64,000 bases of DNA from Lolium rigidum (lineage: Eukaryota; Streptophyta; Magnoliopsida; Poales; Poaceae): positions 41,962,869 to 42,026,868 of the forward strand of contig NC_061514.1 of the NCBI RefSeq assembly GCF_022539505.1. Reading direction: 5' to 3'. This document shows positions 10,241 to 22,452 of this stretch, piece after piece (positions within the stretch are counted from its first letter, which is position 1; each line of letters begins with the position of its first letter). The notes beneath the pieces were generated by a model that did not search any database, was not told the DNA's origin, and worked only from the letters and a program-made list of their open reading frames with translations. A program made the translations under genes and the position numbers.

Positions 10241-11643
10241 GTTGGTTGGGATATAATCGCACTTGGATCAGACGATCAGTTCGTACGACGTGAAAGGACA
10301 CAGTAGTGGCAGGCTGCATAAAATACTCATACCGGCCTGTTGGTTTTATCCAACAGGGCGTGTGCTAACCAATACAAGCTCGCGTGCCCAGCTGTATATT
10401 CTAATTGTACCACTGCATCCCATAACTAACTAACCAGATTCCTGTACTATACTGGCGGCGACCAATTGACCTGATCACCTACCTGCCATGACAATAAAAC
10501 GCTTGATAATAAGCGCACCCGGGCAAAGCTAGCAATGGAGAGAGATGGACGGATGGACTCGCATATCACGGCAAGCACGTCCATATCCGGACTGGTAGTC
10601 GGGGCATTGGTGTTTAGCAGGGTGGTATCGTGGTGTGGTGAGGGAAGCAAGCCGACAGGGACGCGGGGGCCGGAGCGAGGAGACAAGTAGAATTAGTGGA
10701 GGGGGCTGGCGTTGCTATCTTATCTGCGAGCCAGCGCGCCATAAACAAAGCGGCGCCCGCTCTCCGGGGTAGAGTAGAACGAAGGCGTTGCTTTCGTCCA
10801 TGATTAAACAACCCATACATGGTTTAGCGTAGCTCTGTGGCTTGCTAATCATCATATGTTAACAAGCCAATGAAAGGGAGCCGTGGTGGGGGATCGGAGA
10901 CAGAGCGGATATATGGGGTGGTGCTCTGGAATTCCACTGCCGACTCCGCCCGCCGGCCGGCGCTTGGACGGTTCCAGCCAGCCAGCGTGCTTGCCGGTCG
11001 ATTATTAAACCAGCCACTCGCCTGGCCGCCGACTGCCGGTGGTGCGCAAGTTGCCCATGTCGTCGATCACCCTCGGCCTGGCACTGGCTCGGGGCCGGCC
11101 GCGCCTAGTGACGCCTCGCTATCGGTCTCCAGTGTTCCGGTTTCGTTGCCACCCGGCTCGGTCGCGTCGTGCCACACCGCGCCGACAAGACATGCGGCGC
11201 CGCAGACGGCACGGCATGGGACGGGGCACCTACCCCTCTTCTGCTCCTGCCGCCGCGAATCCGGAAAAGATTCCTCCGTTTTCTGGACTCTTTCCTTTGG
11301 CGGCGGCGGCAGAGACTATCCGCTCCGTGCCGGAGAGCGACCGGGGAAGCGGCGGGGCTGCTTCCGATTCCGACCTCGGGTGGAGGCTGGCCAGATTTAT
11401 ATGACGCCGCCACTAGCAGCAGTGTGGCATGATAGGTACTGCCGGTTATGCATACGATGATCATCACTAGACACTAGCATGCATGTGTGCTGCCGATTTG
11501 GAAAGGGGAACAAAAGGTTTGGTGCCTCTGCGTGCTTCATTGGGAACTCTACAGCGAGTCAGTGCTGCATGAGATCAAGCATGCATGCGTGCCCTGCTCT
11601 GCTCCTACGTGTTTAGTGGTTGTCTGGGCAGAAAAAAGTTCGG
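10241..11643. other. No gene recognised; GC-rich from about 10870
   Basis: The stretch 10870-11460 is open in several frames at once (the longest is 196 codons on plus), which is what GC-rich sequence gives by chance. None shows a domain, a plausible start context or conserved residue patterns that I recognise. It may be the promoter or first exon of a degraded host gene, since it is unlike the surrounding repeats, but nothing in the sequence proves this. Confidence 0.35.
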
Positions 11644-11659
11644 TCTCGTCTGCACCATC

Positions 11660-13137
11660 TTTTTTTTTTGAAACGAGGCAAAAGCTTTGCCTTTCATTGA
11701 TATAGGAGAGAAGAGTTGGCCCGTTTATGAGGAAAACTTTCCGAAAAACCGTACAACACGACACCACACGCCAGCCCCGAGGCTGCGCTCCACACGGGTC
11801 GACGACCAACCAGGTCGACACCACACCTCAACGCAACAGGCGGAGGCGAAAAGACCGGAGCCACCGCTCCAACTACCACGCCGACCCCGAGGCCGCAACC
11901 CGCTCGGCCGAAGACGAACCCGCCTCCACCAAAACCGCCAAAACACTCCACAAACCCCTCGACCAGCGGACTTCCAAGCGAGGCCCCAAGAGGCAAAGCG
12001 ACACAAGAGCGCCGCCCACGCCCGATCCCGTGAGGGATCTAGGGTTTCCCGGAGAGCCCGGGCGGAGATCAAGAGACACCCACTTCGACGACGCCTTCAA
12101 GAAGGAAGCGGCGCCCACGGGCGTCACCGTCGTCGGTCCCGGCCGGCCGCCAAGACAAAGCTTTCGCCCGGCGAAGAGTCCCAAGAAAACTCGCGCCCGC
12201 CCAAAAGAGGACCGGCACGGACCACCACCTACAACCGCCGGATCTCTAACCCGGAGCAACGCGCTCGTAGCCAACGAAGCATCGCCGAAGAACACCGTGG
12301 GCGCCGCCGGAACGCCACATAGAGGGGACGCCGACCAACACCAACACGGGGCCCGAAGACGACCACCGAAGACCGCCGACAAGAACCCCCGGGTCCGACC
12401 GCCACGCCGCCCGCTTGGCCACCACGGCCGCCACACCGCCGAGGAAACCGAGGCCGCCGTCCCGTCGCGCCCCGCACAGAGCTCCTCCTCCCGGGAACAT
12501 GCCGCGCCCGCCCGGCCTCCACACGCCGACGACGGCACACCAACCACCACGCGGACCCCGCGGCAACCTTGTGGCCAACACCGAAGCCGCCGCCACGCAG
12601 CCCTCCCGGCCCGGGGCCCTCGCCGTGGCCGCCGTTGCGACGGCAATCCGCGAGCACCTCCACGACCGGGGGGGGGGCTGCGCCGGCCAGCCGCCGCGCC
12701 GCCATGGCCGGCCCGGCCCGGATCGGGCCCGACCCCCACGGCCGCCGGAGCTCCACGCGCCGCCTAGAAGCCACGCCGCCGCCGCGCCGCGCCTGCGGCC
12801 ACGCCCGCCGCCGCGCGCTCCGCGCCCGCCGCCCAGCGCCACGCCCGCACACCGGCGAGCTCCATCGCCCGCCGTCGCGCCCGCCGCCCTGAGCCGCGCC
12901 CGGGCGAGCTCCTTCTCGCCAGGGACGCGGGAGGGGAAGAAAGCGCCCCGCCGCCACCATCCTCGGGGAGCGCGCGGCTTTGCCGGCCCCCCTCCGGCGG
13001 CGGCGAGTCAGGGATGGGAGGAGGTCGGGGGTGAGTGGCGGCGGCTAGGGTTTGCCCCTCGGCCGCCAGAGGAGGGCGACGCGAGGGGCCGCTGGAGTTT
13101 TTTTCACTTTTCTCTCAGCACATTGATCTGACGAATC
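11660..13137 (-). mobile_element. GC-rich poly(A) retroposon with a perfect 16-bp target duplication
   Basis: The same 16 bases, TCTCGTCTGCACCATC, flank the insert at 11644-11659 and 13138-13153. On the minus strand the insert ends in GGCAAAGCTTTTGCCTCG, TTTC and then a short poly(A) (T run at 11660-11669 on plus). A long exact target duplication, a poly(A) tail and a T-rich junction are signs of L1-type target-primed reverse transcription. The 1.48 kb body is very GC-rich and shows no reverse transcriptase or endonuclease motif, so it is non-autonomous or derived from a LINE 5' region. Open frames of 115 to 346 codons overlap on both strands and look like by-products of composition. Confidence 0.75.
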
Positions 13138-13250
13138 TCTCGTCTGCACCATCATGGCTATTACTGCATCTTCTTCTCCGTCAGGAAATTGGAGGCTCGT
13201 GCATAGGAGTATCTGTGATGCGACTGTCAGCAACTAACTAAAACTCGCGA

Positions 13251-13583
13251 GTGACTCGTGTTTGCTGGAGTAGTTATCTGTCTATCGGTCTATAGCAAAG
13301 GAAGAGAGGGACATGCTGGGGCGTACGTTTGACTTTTCGAAGCGAGGAGCTTAATTTATGAGGGACACAGGACATACCTTACCTTACAGTGTGGGCCCAG
13401 GCAAAATAGATTTGTGGTGGTGTGAATTGATAGTCGGCGGCGACATCACACCTCACAAGTGCCTCTTATTTTTCCTCGGCCAGCCCAATCTAATCATTGT
13501 GCATCTTCACCCACCACGGTGCATGAACGTACGACGCCGCGCCACCGTTGCATCCCTGCTTGAAAATTGACCTCTCATGTTGC
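13251..13583. repeat. Copy 2 of the dispersed duplication (partner 143-531)
   Basis: It contains the same ordered motifs as the block at 143-531, from GTGACTCGTGTTTGCTGGAG to CCTCTCATGTTGC. The two lie in the same orientation about 13.1 kb apart. Copy 2 is followed 180 bp later by the Harbinger-like insertion at 13762, whose far flank (31848 on) resembles the sequence that follows copy 1. Confidence 0.75.
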
Positions 13584-14753
13584 GGAAAGATGATACGCCG
13601 ATCAATCGATATCGCGAGGACACCACACCACGGGCTAACTAACCAGCAGATGGAGAACCTCTACTGCTCTTCCCAGTTTCCACTAATCTTCAGTGGCCAC
13701 GTAAGGTATGTACTCCGACCGCCTCCGTAATGTGTTTTTCTTGTAGATATACAACAACAATGGGCGCGTTTGGTAGCCTGGATGGACCTTGGCTCGTATC
13801 GGCCCAACAAATTTCGATCCGTTTGGATGCCTGCAGTCCACTGTGTTCTTGCATGAATCGAATTTTAAAGCACCCCGGGAAAGGTCCTGGAGGAACGCCC
13901 GGAATGACAGTTTCTCCAGGACCAAGCCCGTTGCGGCCAGAAGCCTGCACGCGTGGAGAAGCGAGGCGGAAACATCGCGTCCCTTCGGGAACACGCGCCA
14001 TAATTAGAGTCACCGCTCCCTCTCCTTCCTCTCATTCGCAACCTCCCCCAAACTGTCACATCACCCGGCGGTTCCCTCCCGCCGACCCGCCGCACGGAGG
14101 AGCACCGATACCGGAGGAGGAGACATTGGCGAGCAGCACCGCGACATCGGCCGCAACCTGCTCCGCAGTCTTCATCGGCATCGGCCGGAACAATGGCGGT
14201 AACGACCTCTCCTTCTCACCTTGGTACTCGTTGTGCCAGAACATGCCAATCTCGGTCATTTGCGACGACATGCACATTAGGTCTGCTAGGGTTTTCATTA
14301 GGATAGCGTTCGGATTGATGTTTGCAAGGTGTTCGTCCCTATTTCTTGTTGTTCTTGTCCAGTTCTTGCTTTTCACGGTGTGGATTTGCTTAGATCTGTT
14401 ACTCTAATATCGGATTGCGGTAGATCCTTCCTAGATCGGACTGTGGATTGCTGAAACTGCCAGATCTTATTGTGCATGCAAAGAGGGGAAGGGTTTTTTG
14501 TGCTGGGGTTTAGCATGTTCAGATAGCTGTGCGGAATGAGTCGCGCTAGTTTGTTCTAGATTGTGTTGTTTCTGATTGAACTAGGCCGATGATTGCAATC
14601 GGGTATCATAGTGTGAGAAGATGATTGATCAGAACCTATGGCATGACTGAACATCACCATGCCATTGGTTCTGATCAAACGTCTCATCCACATGTGCTTA
14701 TTGTATGAGGCATATGCTACCTTGCTTTGCATGTTTGTACTTCTTCGGTTCTG

Positions 14754-15029
14754 CAATGGCCAATGATTTAACTATGGCACAACGGAAGTCAGGGTGCTGC
14801 CCTCAAACTTAGTCGTGTGTGCCATATTTCTTGCACACTGGACTTAGTTTGCGGACAATCCCTTTGCCTGCAGTGTGATCCAATTTATGAGGCCTCATTT
14901 TGTTTGTCTAGTGCATTGGCCAATGATTCAACTATGGCACAACAGAAGGCAGGTGCTGCCCTCAAACTTAGTCATGTGTGCCATATTACTGGCACATTAG
15001 ACTTAGTTTGGGGACAGTCTCTTTGCCTG
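14754..15029. repeat. 160-bp tandem repeat, left part
   Basis: The unit starts (A/T)TGGCCAATGATT(T/C)AACTATG and includes GCTGCCCTCAAACTTAGTC. Copy 1 is 14754-14913; copy 2 starts at 14914 and is cut at 15029 by the solo LTR, resuming at 30660. It lies in the intron of the captured B3 gene. Confidence 0.85.
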
Positions 15030-16439
15030 TGTAAGGGTATATTGCCCCTATATTTGGTTTTGGTAATTAATGACAACCCCTATGGATTAATATTTTCATT
15101 GAGTTTATATGAACGAATATTCAATAGGTACTACTTGTAGTCCATGTGTTGGATTCAAGTATGGATGTCATGAAGATAAAGATATACCTTGAGTATTGGC
15201 ATCAAGATCATTGATTTGAAGACATATATGTGATATGATCAAGAAGAAGAAATGAAGATGGAGTTCTTATGTGGAACTCAATATTAGCCATGCTCTAGCT
15301 TATGTGTTAAGCAATGAATGATCAAGATCTTGAGTGCTTGATTCCGAGTGAAGAATTCAAGATATGGCTCTAAGTCGGTGTCATGATAGTCTCATAAGTT
15401 GAGATATGGTTGACTAAGATTTATATCATGCAAGAAAATAAAGAATTATTTATACACCTCGAGATAGTATGATAGAGCATGAGAAGATACAAGGTTGAAC
15501 AATACAAAGAGTGAAGAATAGATTCAAGATTGGTCAACACATGAAGCATGAAGAATGTGCCACGTGAAGTCATGTGGTATGGTAAGTCTTGTTAATTATG
15601 CTTTATGAACTAACCCATCATATATGTGCCCTTGTGTTGTCTATGTGGGTTAGGTATCTATCCATGGGCATGCATCAAAAGTGAAATCTTATATAGCCCA
15701 TGAGAGGATGACATCAAGTGGTGATCGTCATCAAGGTTATGTTGGGCAAGTTCAAGTTGAGAATCTCAAGATGATCATATACTTGAAGCTTGCCGTCCAT
15801 TTGGTAATAATGGACATGTGAAGATATGCATCAATGGAGCTTTCACATCATGGTGTATGGGGGAGCATTTGTGAGTCTTCACGAAGAAACAATGATCAAG
15901 TGAGGCATTCCGGCTTGAGTGGAGCTTGAAGAGTTATCATCGAGATCAAGCGGGATGCGCAAGGCAAAGGTATGGCCTTTCTAGGTTTTCCTTTTACCGG
16001 TCTCAATGTGGTTGTTGGGAGACCGGGTTATAGGATACATAGCCGCACTATCAAGAGGGACTTTCGGTTGGGTAACTTGATCACATCGTCTTAGGGAGCT
16101 CAATCCTTTGCATAATTTGCATATCCCTATTGCTTCTTGGTGTTTTCTCCGAGTGAGGTTCTTGAGCTTGTTTCTAGCTTTACAACAAGCCCAAGTTCAT
16201 CGAAAATGGAATCCGCATGCATCTTCTATTGCATTTTCGAGTTTGGACGTCTTCACCATTTCTTGACGGTGGGAGACTCCCTCTCTAGAATCATCTAAAA
16301 ATATCCTGTGAGGAGTCTCCATATTTCAGGGGGTTCTTTTTTTTTGTTATATTTCCAACAAAATTGGTTTCATGTCAATCGGAGTTCGGGAGCATTTTCT
16401 GTTTGAAAGAAAAGGAAAATGTTTTTCAGGGGGTCCCAA

Positions 16440-16650
16440 AATCCGGCCTCTGGCCCAGCCTACCGAGTGCTGCTGCCGGTCAGTCCGGCACACAGCCCGG
16501 CATGCCGAGTGCTGCTGCCGGGCAAGCCGGCATCTGGCCCGGCCTGCTGGGTGCTGTTGCCGGGCAGCCCGGCCTATGTCTCGACATGCTGGGTAAGCTG
16601 CCGAAATTCCCGGCACCTGATCCGGCCCTGCCGAGTTGTGTGCCGGGTTG
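16440..16650. repeat. GC-rich minisatellite in the solo LTR, period about 42 bp
   Basis: GTGCTGCTGCCGG recurs at about 16467, 16510 and (as GTGCTGTTGCCGG) 16551, with GCCGGCA and CCCGGC palindromic spacers between. It makes cysteine-, arginine- or proline-rich chance translations on both strands. Confidence 0.75.
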
Positions 16651-16722
16651 CCCGACTTTGCCTCAAACGACTAGTTTTCTCAGCCCAACTTGTTCCCCAA
16701 CGGTTATATTTTTCTCTTACAC

Positions 16723-16730
16723 TATAAATA
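16723..16730 (+). promoter_or_regulatory. TATA box of the solo LTR
   Basis: TATAAATA followed by GGCCTTCTTCCACC and a CT-rich stretch, a usual arrangement for the U3/R boundary of an LTR. The Gypsy element inserted about 145 bp downstream of it. Confidence 0.5.
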
Positions 16731-16875
16731 GGCCTTCTTCCACCTTGGGCTGGGCAAGTTCTTCCACTCTCTCTCATCCATTGTTGACTTTGAAGAACTT
16801 GCCCTATCTCTTGATTCCCCCCATGATTCTTGATCATTCTTGAGGGATCTAAGAGAGAAGATGTAGATCTACAAT

Positions 16876-17258
16876 TGACATAGGCATCCCAAATGGGCCT
16901 GCCAAAGATAGTACCCGGAGTTTACTGAAGGCCCACTACCCGAAGAATAAGAAGATTCGAGAGTCCAAGATATATTAAGGAAAGCTAGAGTTGTAATAGG
17001 AAGAGTTATTTGTAATCCGGCGGGATGAGTTAGAAACCGTCCCGGACTGCGTAACTTGTACAAAACGAAACCCTCGGCTCCACCTCCTATATAAGGGGAG
17101 TCGAGGGACAAAGAAGGATCGAATCTACCGTCAACATAATCCTAGTTTTCATAATCGCCGAGTACTTTTCGCCTAAACCTTCGAGATCTACTTGCCCTCT
17201 ACTTCTAGCAAAACCCTAGTCTACAATCCGTAGGCATTGACAAGTTAATCCTTTGTCA
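16876..17258 (+). repeat. 5' LTR of the Gypsy element
   Basis: 383 bp, TG...CA, preceded by the ACAAT duplication and followed after two bases by the primer binding site. It differs from the 3' LTR at two single-base indels in G and A runs near 17097 and 17113 and at two transitions. Confidence 0.95.
17088..17095 (+). promoter_or_regulatory. TATA box in the 5' LTR
   Basis: TATATAAG preceded by CACCTCC and followed by GGGAGTCGAGGGAC. The same box is in the 3' LTR. It is the likely Pol II promoter of the element. Confidence 0.55.
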
Positions 17259-17260
17259 AT

Positions 17261-17277
17261 TGGCGCCGTCCGTGGGA
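17261..17277 (+). other. Primer binding site
   Basis: TGGCGCCGTCCGTGGGA begins two bases after the 5' LTR. TGGCGCCGT is the usual start of primer sites in this group of grass Gypsy elements. Confidence 0.8.
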
Positions 17278-17304
17278 ATTAGAGGCTGCAAGGATCCGAT
17301 CTCG

Positions 17305-19700
17305 ATGGCACGTTCAAAATCTTCGACTTCATCAACGGCAAGCAACGCGATGGATCGAGGTAACAAGGGAAAAACCGATCTATTCAATTTTATTCCTCAC
17401 CCGCCCTCCCGTATGGATGCATGTGCCTATCTGGAGGAGCCCATCATCATGGCGTTCGGAGAATTCCGATTTGGCGTCAATAAAGAAGGATCCTACCGTC
17501 TCGAAATTCCGATCTCGTCGGAATCTTCAGCGGTCGACTCCAACTTTTCATCGAGTGACGAGGAGTTTTCGTCGCCATACTTCGTCGACAACAAGGCAAG
17601 CGGAAAGCTTGCCAAGATCTTCAGCAACACATCCTTCGAGTCATCTGCGGACTCCTTTATAAGCAACGACTCCGACAGCATCGACAACTTCAACTTCATC
17701 GACAAGTCTGCTGCCATCGGATAGGTCTTCACCACTCTATATGATGGTGTCACCAATCCTGAAAAAAATCAATGCGCAAAATATCATCAGATCTATGTGG
17801 TAGAAGAGGCGGGCACATCGAGCCGCAAACATCGGAGGCTTTCGACGAATTGGGAAACCCATACGTTGATCCCGGCGATCTTCGACATGGCTTGGGCACT
17901 AAATATGCCGGATCTTCAACTCGCGCAAGAGTACGGCTCCGCAAGAAGCGTGGGACAGGGCTGCGAAAGCCATGGATGGCTCGGAACCTATGACCACCAC
18001 TGCTCATCGTACAAGAACTTCAAGCATATCAATATAGACTTGCTCGAGTAAGCGGAGAGTTGGAAAAACGAGACGGCATCCACGAACGGGAGGAAAGAAG
18101 CGACTACGCATCAAGCGGACGCCGAGCGAGCTAAGTCGCCTTTCGGGAACATCGGGAGATAGTCACGAGAGAGGCTCGAAGGAGAGCAAGATCTCGGCTA
18201 CAAAATATACCGAGAAGGAGAAAGAGGAAACCTAATCCAAAATCTCGACATGTCCTTCATGACGATCGATGAAAGGGGAAATATTATCCCAAAAACACCG
18301 GAAGCGGGTTACATGGCAACACGGGCATACATCCTCGCGTCCGGACCACCTCCCGGGGACCCGAGAGAACCATTGTTCAATATGGCGATGGCGGGAGTAG
18401 GAGTTATGGGAACGGCGTTCGCAACAACGCCTCCCGAAGAAAATCCCGGGCAAAATAGTCCACGACCAAATACGGCGGTTCAAGACCCCCAAGAACAAGT
18501 GGAGCTCGAGACACGGCAGTCCAAGTAAGGGTGGACGAGCACGACAAGAAAGAAGGGAGCGTCGGCACTCACCGAAGTTGCCGACGAAGATATGTGTGGG
18601 CTCCCGTGTTTTACGAGAAGAGTTCGAAAAACTCGAGTCCCAAAAGGGTTCAAGCTACCCGAAAATTTCAAGAAATTCGACGGCCTGCAAGATCCCGAGG
18701 ATTGGCTCGTGGATTATCTCGAGATGGTGAAGCTGGTAGGAGGAACCGGAGCAACGGCTATGCAAAGTATTCAAGTTCATCCGAGCGGTGCCGCGAGATC
18801 GTGGATAAAGAAACTCCCCCAAGTTCCATCGACGAGTTGGGAGACCTTTGAGGATATCTTCGTGAAAAACTTCCGATCCACACTGCAAAAACCTGCGTCA
18901 TTGGAGGAGTTGAGAGCGTGTCGACAAAAACACGACGAGTCGATGAGGAAATACATACGGCGGTGGAATATCATAAAAAATTCGGCGGAAGATATATCGA
19001 CGAAAGGGCAATAGATGCGTTCGTGGCGGGAATTCGCCGAGGTGATTTTGTCGAGGACTTAGGGAGAACTAACCCTAAGACCATATCGGCACTCATGGAG
19101 ATAGCCAATAAATGGGCAGATGGAGAAGACGCAATATACAACAAGCGACACAGGTCGCCGGAGAGAGGATCGTGGTCGAAATTATCAAAATAGAAGGCGA
19201 TTTTCTCGCCAGTTCTACAACAACGACGCTCCCGGCCATATATCGGCTGGTTTTCGGGGAAATCCCGGAGGAAATAGTCGAGATGATTATCAAAGGAGCA
19301 ACGAGCAACAAGGCGACAATAGAGGTGATTTTCGCGGTAACAGGCAAAATAGTGGACCAAGGATTCAAAGACCTTATGTGTCTCCCGAAGAGATGATGAA
19401 CGGTCCGTGCCAAATGCACTTTTACCTCGACAACAATGGAAAGAGACAGTCAGGACATCTCCGGAAAGACTGCCGCAATTTTCGAGGCAATGTCGCGAGC
19501 CGCAGGAATCGCAAATGCCCAAGCAAACAACAGAAATCCTCGGGAGCCAAGGAGCGAGATTCACCTTCCACCCCCTCCCGCAATTACCGAAGAAAATCGA
19601 CACCAGCTCGGAATAGCGGCAGCACCACACCCACCTCCATATGTTGACCCCAACTCTAATGGTGCGGTTTCGATGATTCGAAGGCTAGGCCATCAAACAG
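17305..19700 (+). pseudogene. Gypsy gag, frameshifted
   Basis: Gag forms the virus-like particle and binds the element RNA. A first frame starts at ATG 17305 (MARSKSSTSS...), an acidic serine-rich leader ending at 17724. Later pieces lie in other frames: 18250-18528 (proline-rich linker) and 18592-19014, which holds the core Retrotrans_gag motif (about FKKFDGLQDPEDWLVDYLEM to SWETFEDIFVKNF). The frame changes near 18999. The tail 19130-19500 is rich in R, G and N and contains a zinc-knuckle-like CQMHF...GHLRKDC. At least three frame changes interrupt the gene, so this copy cannot make intact Gag. Confidence 0.8.
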
Positions 19701-19724
19701 GGCGCGAAGGTAATTTCGCGACAA

Positions 19725-19979
19725 GTGTTCATGGCGGAGAAGATGCCCCCACCAACGGTCGAGTACTTAAATTGGTCGGGGCAGGACATCGGCTTCACAA
19801 TCGCGGACCATCCGCGGCAAGTTCCGCGACCGGGACAATCGGCACTTATCTTACCCGCGGTAATTGTTGGATTTGACGTGTCGAGAGTTTTCATAGATGG
19901 TGGCGGCGGCTTAAACCTCATGTATGCGGATACATTGAGGAAGATGAACATATCTCTAGCAAATCTTAAACCAAGCTGA
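19725..19979 (+). pseudogene. Gypsy aspartic protease fragment
   Basis: The frame holds a retropepsin-like block: LILPAVIVGFDVSRVFIDGG, then LNLMYADTL. The active-site triad of this family is D-G-(G/A)-(S/A); here the sequence reads DGGGG where a serine is normally expected after DGG, so the site may be altered. A stop follows at 19977. The protease would mature the Gag-Pol polyprotein. Confidence 0.65.
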
Positions 19980-20699
19980 AACACGTTTCCATGGGATCAC
20001 ACCGGAGAAGCCAAGTTACCCATTGGGCAAGATCAACCTCGACGTTCGAGTTTGGAACTCGAGAAAACTACGAGGATAGAGAATCTTGAGTTCGAAGTTG
20101 TCGATTTCCCATCACAATATCACGCTTTGTTGGGACGACCAGCGTACGCCGGGTTCATGGCAGTGCCGCACTATACATACCTGTTGTGGAGGTTGCACTG
20201 GGCCTAACGGACCTATCACAATCAAAGGAAGTTTCGCGTTATCTGATAAGTGCGACAGGGATTTTCATCGACTATCAGAAACTTTCGGGATGCAAGCAGA
20301 ATATGCGGCGCCACGGTTCACTGATTATGACGTGCTGCCAGAAGTAGGAAGATCTTCTAAGGAGCCAACTTTCAACACGGCCAAGGATTCAAAGGAGGTA
20401 CGGATCCACCCGACGGATCCAAAGAAAACGACGTCCATTGCCGCAAACATGGATGTCGCATAGGAAAGCGCGCTCGTCGAGTTCCTCCGTGAGCACTTCG
20501 GAAAATCTTCGCATGGTGTCCAGCCGACATGCCAGGAGTACCTGGGGAACTTGCCGAGCACCACCTCAATTTGGATCCTCTCGCAAGACCAATAAAGCAA
20601 CCTTTGCGGCGTTTTTCGGAACCTAGTCGCAAAGCCATGTTATCGAGAAATAGATCGACTCAAAGATGCTTGGATTCATCGGAGAAATATCTACGAAGC

Positions 20700-22435
20700 C
20701 ACATGGGTAGCTAACCCGAGTGATGGTGCCGAAAAAACACACAATAGTCCTTCGCATGTGCGTCGACTTCACGTGTCTCAATAAACATTGTCCCAAGGAT
20801 CACTTTCCCCTCCCAAGGATCGATCAAATCATCGACTCCACGGCAGGATGCGAACGTCTTTCCTTCTTGGACGCATATTCGGTTATAACCGGATCGGACT
20901 AAAAGAAGAAGATGAAGCCAAGACGAGCGTTCATCACACCTTATGGCGTGTTTTGCTACAAAACAATGCCCTTTGGTACGAAAAACGCGGGAGCAACATA
21001 TCGACGGATGATGCGAAGTGCCTAGCAACACGGATTGGAAAAAATGTACAAGTTTACATCGATGATGTCGTAATAACATCCAAGAAAGGATCGACTTTGA
21101 TCGAAGATTTGAAGGAAACCTTCGACAACCTCGACAAGTTACTGTCTCAAGCTGAACCCGACAAAGTGCTCTTTCGGAGTTCCCGTTGGAGAACTTCTCG
21201 GGTTCTTAGTATCGGCAAGGGGGATTGAAGCTAATCCCGAAAAAATACGAGGCCATCGTTACTATGAGAAAGCCAACAAAGTTGAAAGAAATACAACAGC
21301 TAACAGGGCGAGTCGCAGCTTTAAGCAGATTCGTCGCCAGGCTAGGAGAAAAAGCGCTGCCGTTCTATGCATTGATCAAACAAGGGGAAAAATTTCAATG
21401 GAATGAGGAAGCAGACAGAGCTTTCGAGAATCTCAAGCGAGCAATCTCGACACCACCGATACTGGTGGCGCCAAAAGAGAAAGAACCTCTCCTCTTGTAT
21501 ATTGCAGCTACGCCTCAGGTGGTCGGCACGGCCCTAGTAGTCGAAAGGGAAGAAGAAGGCAAGCTTCATGGAGTTCAAAGGCCGGTATATTTCATCGGCG
21601 AAGTCTTGTCGCCGTCAAAACAGCGGTACCCGCAATATCAAAAGCTAGCATATGGAGTATTCACGACAGCAAGAAAATTGCGACACTATTTTTCGGCACA
21701 CCCGATAATAGTGGTCAACGAGGCTCCCTTATCAAATATACTAAACAACCCAGAAGCTACGGGTCGTGTCTCCCTTTGGGGAATAGAACTCTCCCCTCGG
21801 GACATCACGTATGAAAAAAGAAAAGCAATAAAATCGCAGGTCTTACCAGATTTCATTGCAGAGTGGATGGAGCTGCAAAACACGGGACCTCCAGTTTATC
21901 GAGAACTTGGACCATGAACTTCGACGGGTCCAAAAGATTGGAAGGTGCTTGGAGCAGGGCGTGATATTAGTATCACCTGAAGGCGACAAGTTGAAGTATG
22001 TTACTGCGAATGACGTTCCCAAACGCATCTAACAATGAAGCGAATATGAAGCTCTCATACACGGGATGAAGATGGCGAAAGCTTGCGGTGCAACCCGACT
22101 GAAAATTTTCGGCGACTCACAGTTGGTAGCACAGCAAGTCATGAATCAATGCGATGCAGTCAATGAAAGTATGATAGCATACAAAGAGGTATACAATGAG
22201 ATTTGGAGAAGTTATTCGATGGTTGTGAGGTAAACCACATCGGCGGGATGAGCAACGATGAAGCCGACGTTCTTGCAAACATCGGGTCACAATGCCTCGC
22301 GATTCCTCCGGGTGTGTTCGGGAAGAGATTAGCGAGAGATCAACAAAGCCAGCAAAAACAAAGAAGGAGAAAAAGAGAAACCCTCGAGTATCGCCAAAGA
22401 CACAACGAGAAGAAGAAGAAGAGCAAGAGCTAGTC
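20700..22435 (+). pseudogene. Gypsy reverse transcriptase and RNase H, frameshifted
   Basis: The reverse transcriptase begins near 20720 (MVPKKHT..., then LRMCVDFTCLNKHCPKDHFP). It continues through FLDAYS near 20865 and reaches the catalytic YIDDVV at 21055-21072, all in different frames because of several one-base indels between 20700 and 21230. From 21225 a single open frame to 21917 covers the connection and first RNase H part (LTGRVAALSRF, KQRYPQYQKLAYGV, LRHYF). The rest is out of frame to about 22435. The enzyme would copy element RNA to DNA. The order before integrase defines Gypsy. No active enzyme can be read from this copy. Confidence 0.85.
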
Positions 22436-22452
22436 ATGATGGTGCAAATTCC

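Noticed and set aside
10870..11460. 196-codon plus-strand frame as a gene
   Set aside because: Three other frames are open across the same GC-rich stretch, none with a recognisable domain or clear start context.
11687..13131. Open frames of 196-346 codons on both strands
   Set aside because: They overlap in up to five frames within one GC-rich retroposon. Proline/arginine/alanine-rich translations with no motif are expected from composition.
22117..22437. Minus-strand 106-codon frame opposite RNase H
   Set aside because: A shadow of the Gypsy coding region with no domain of its own.
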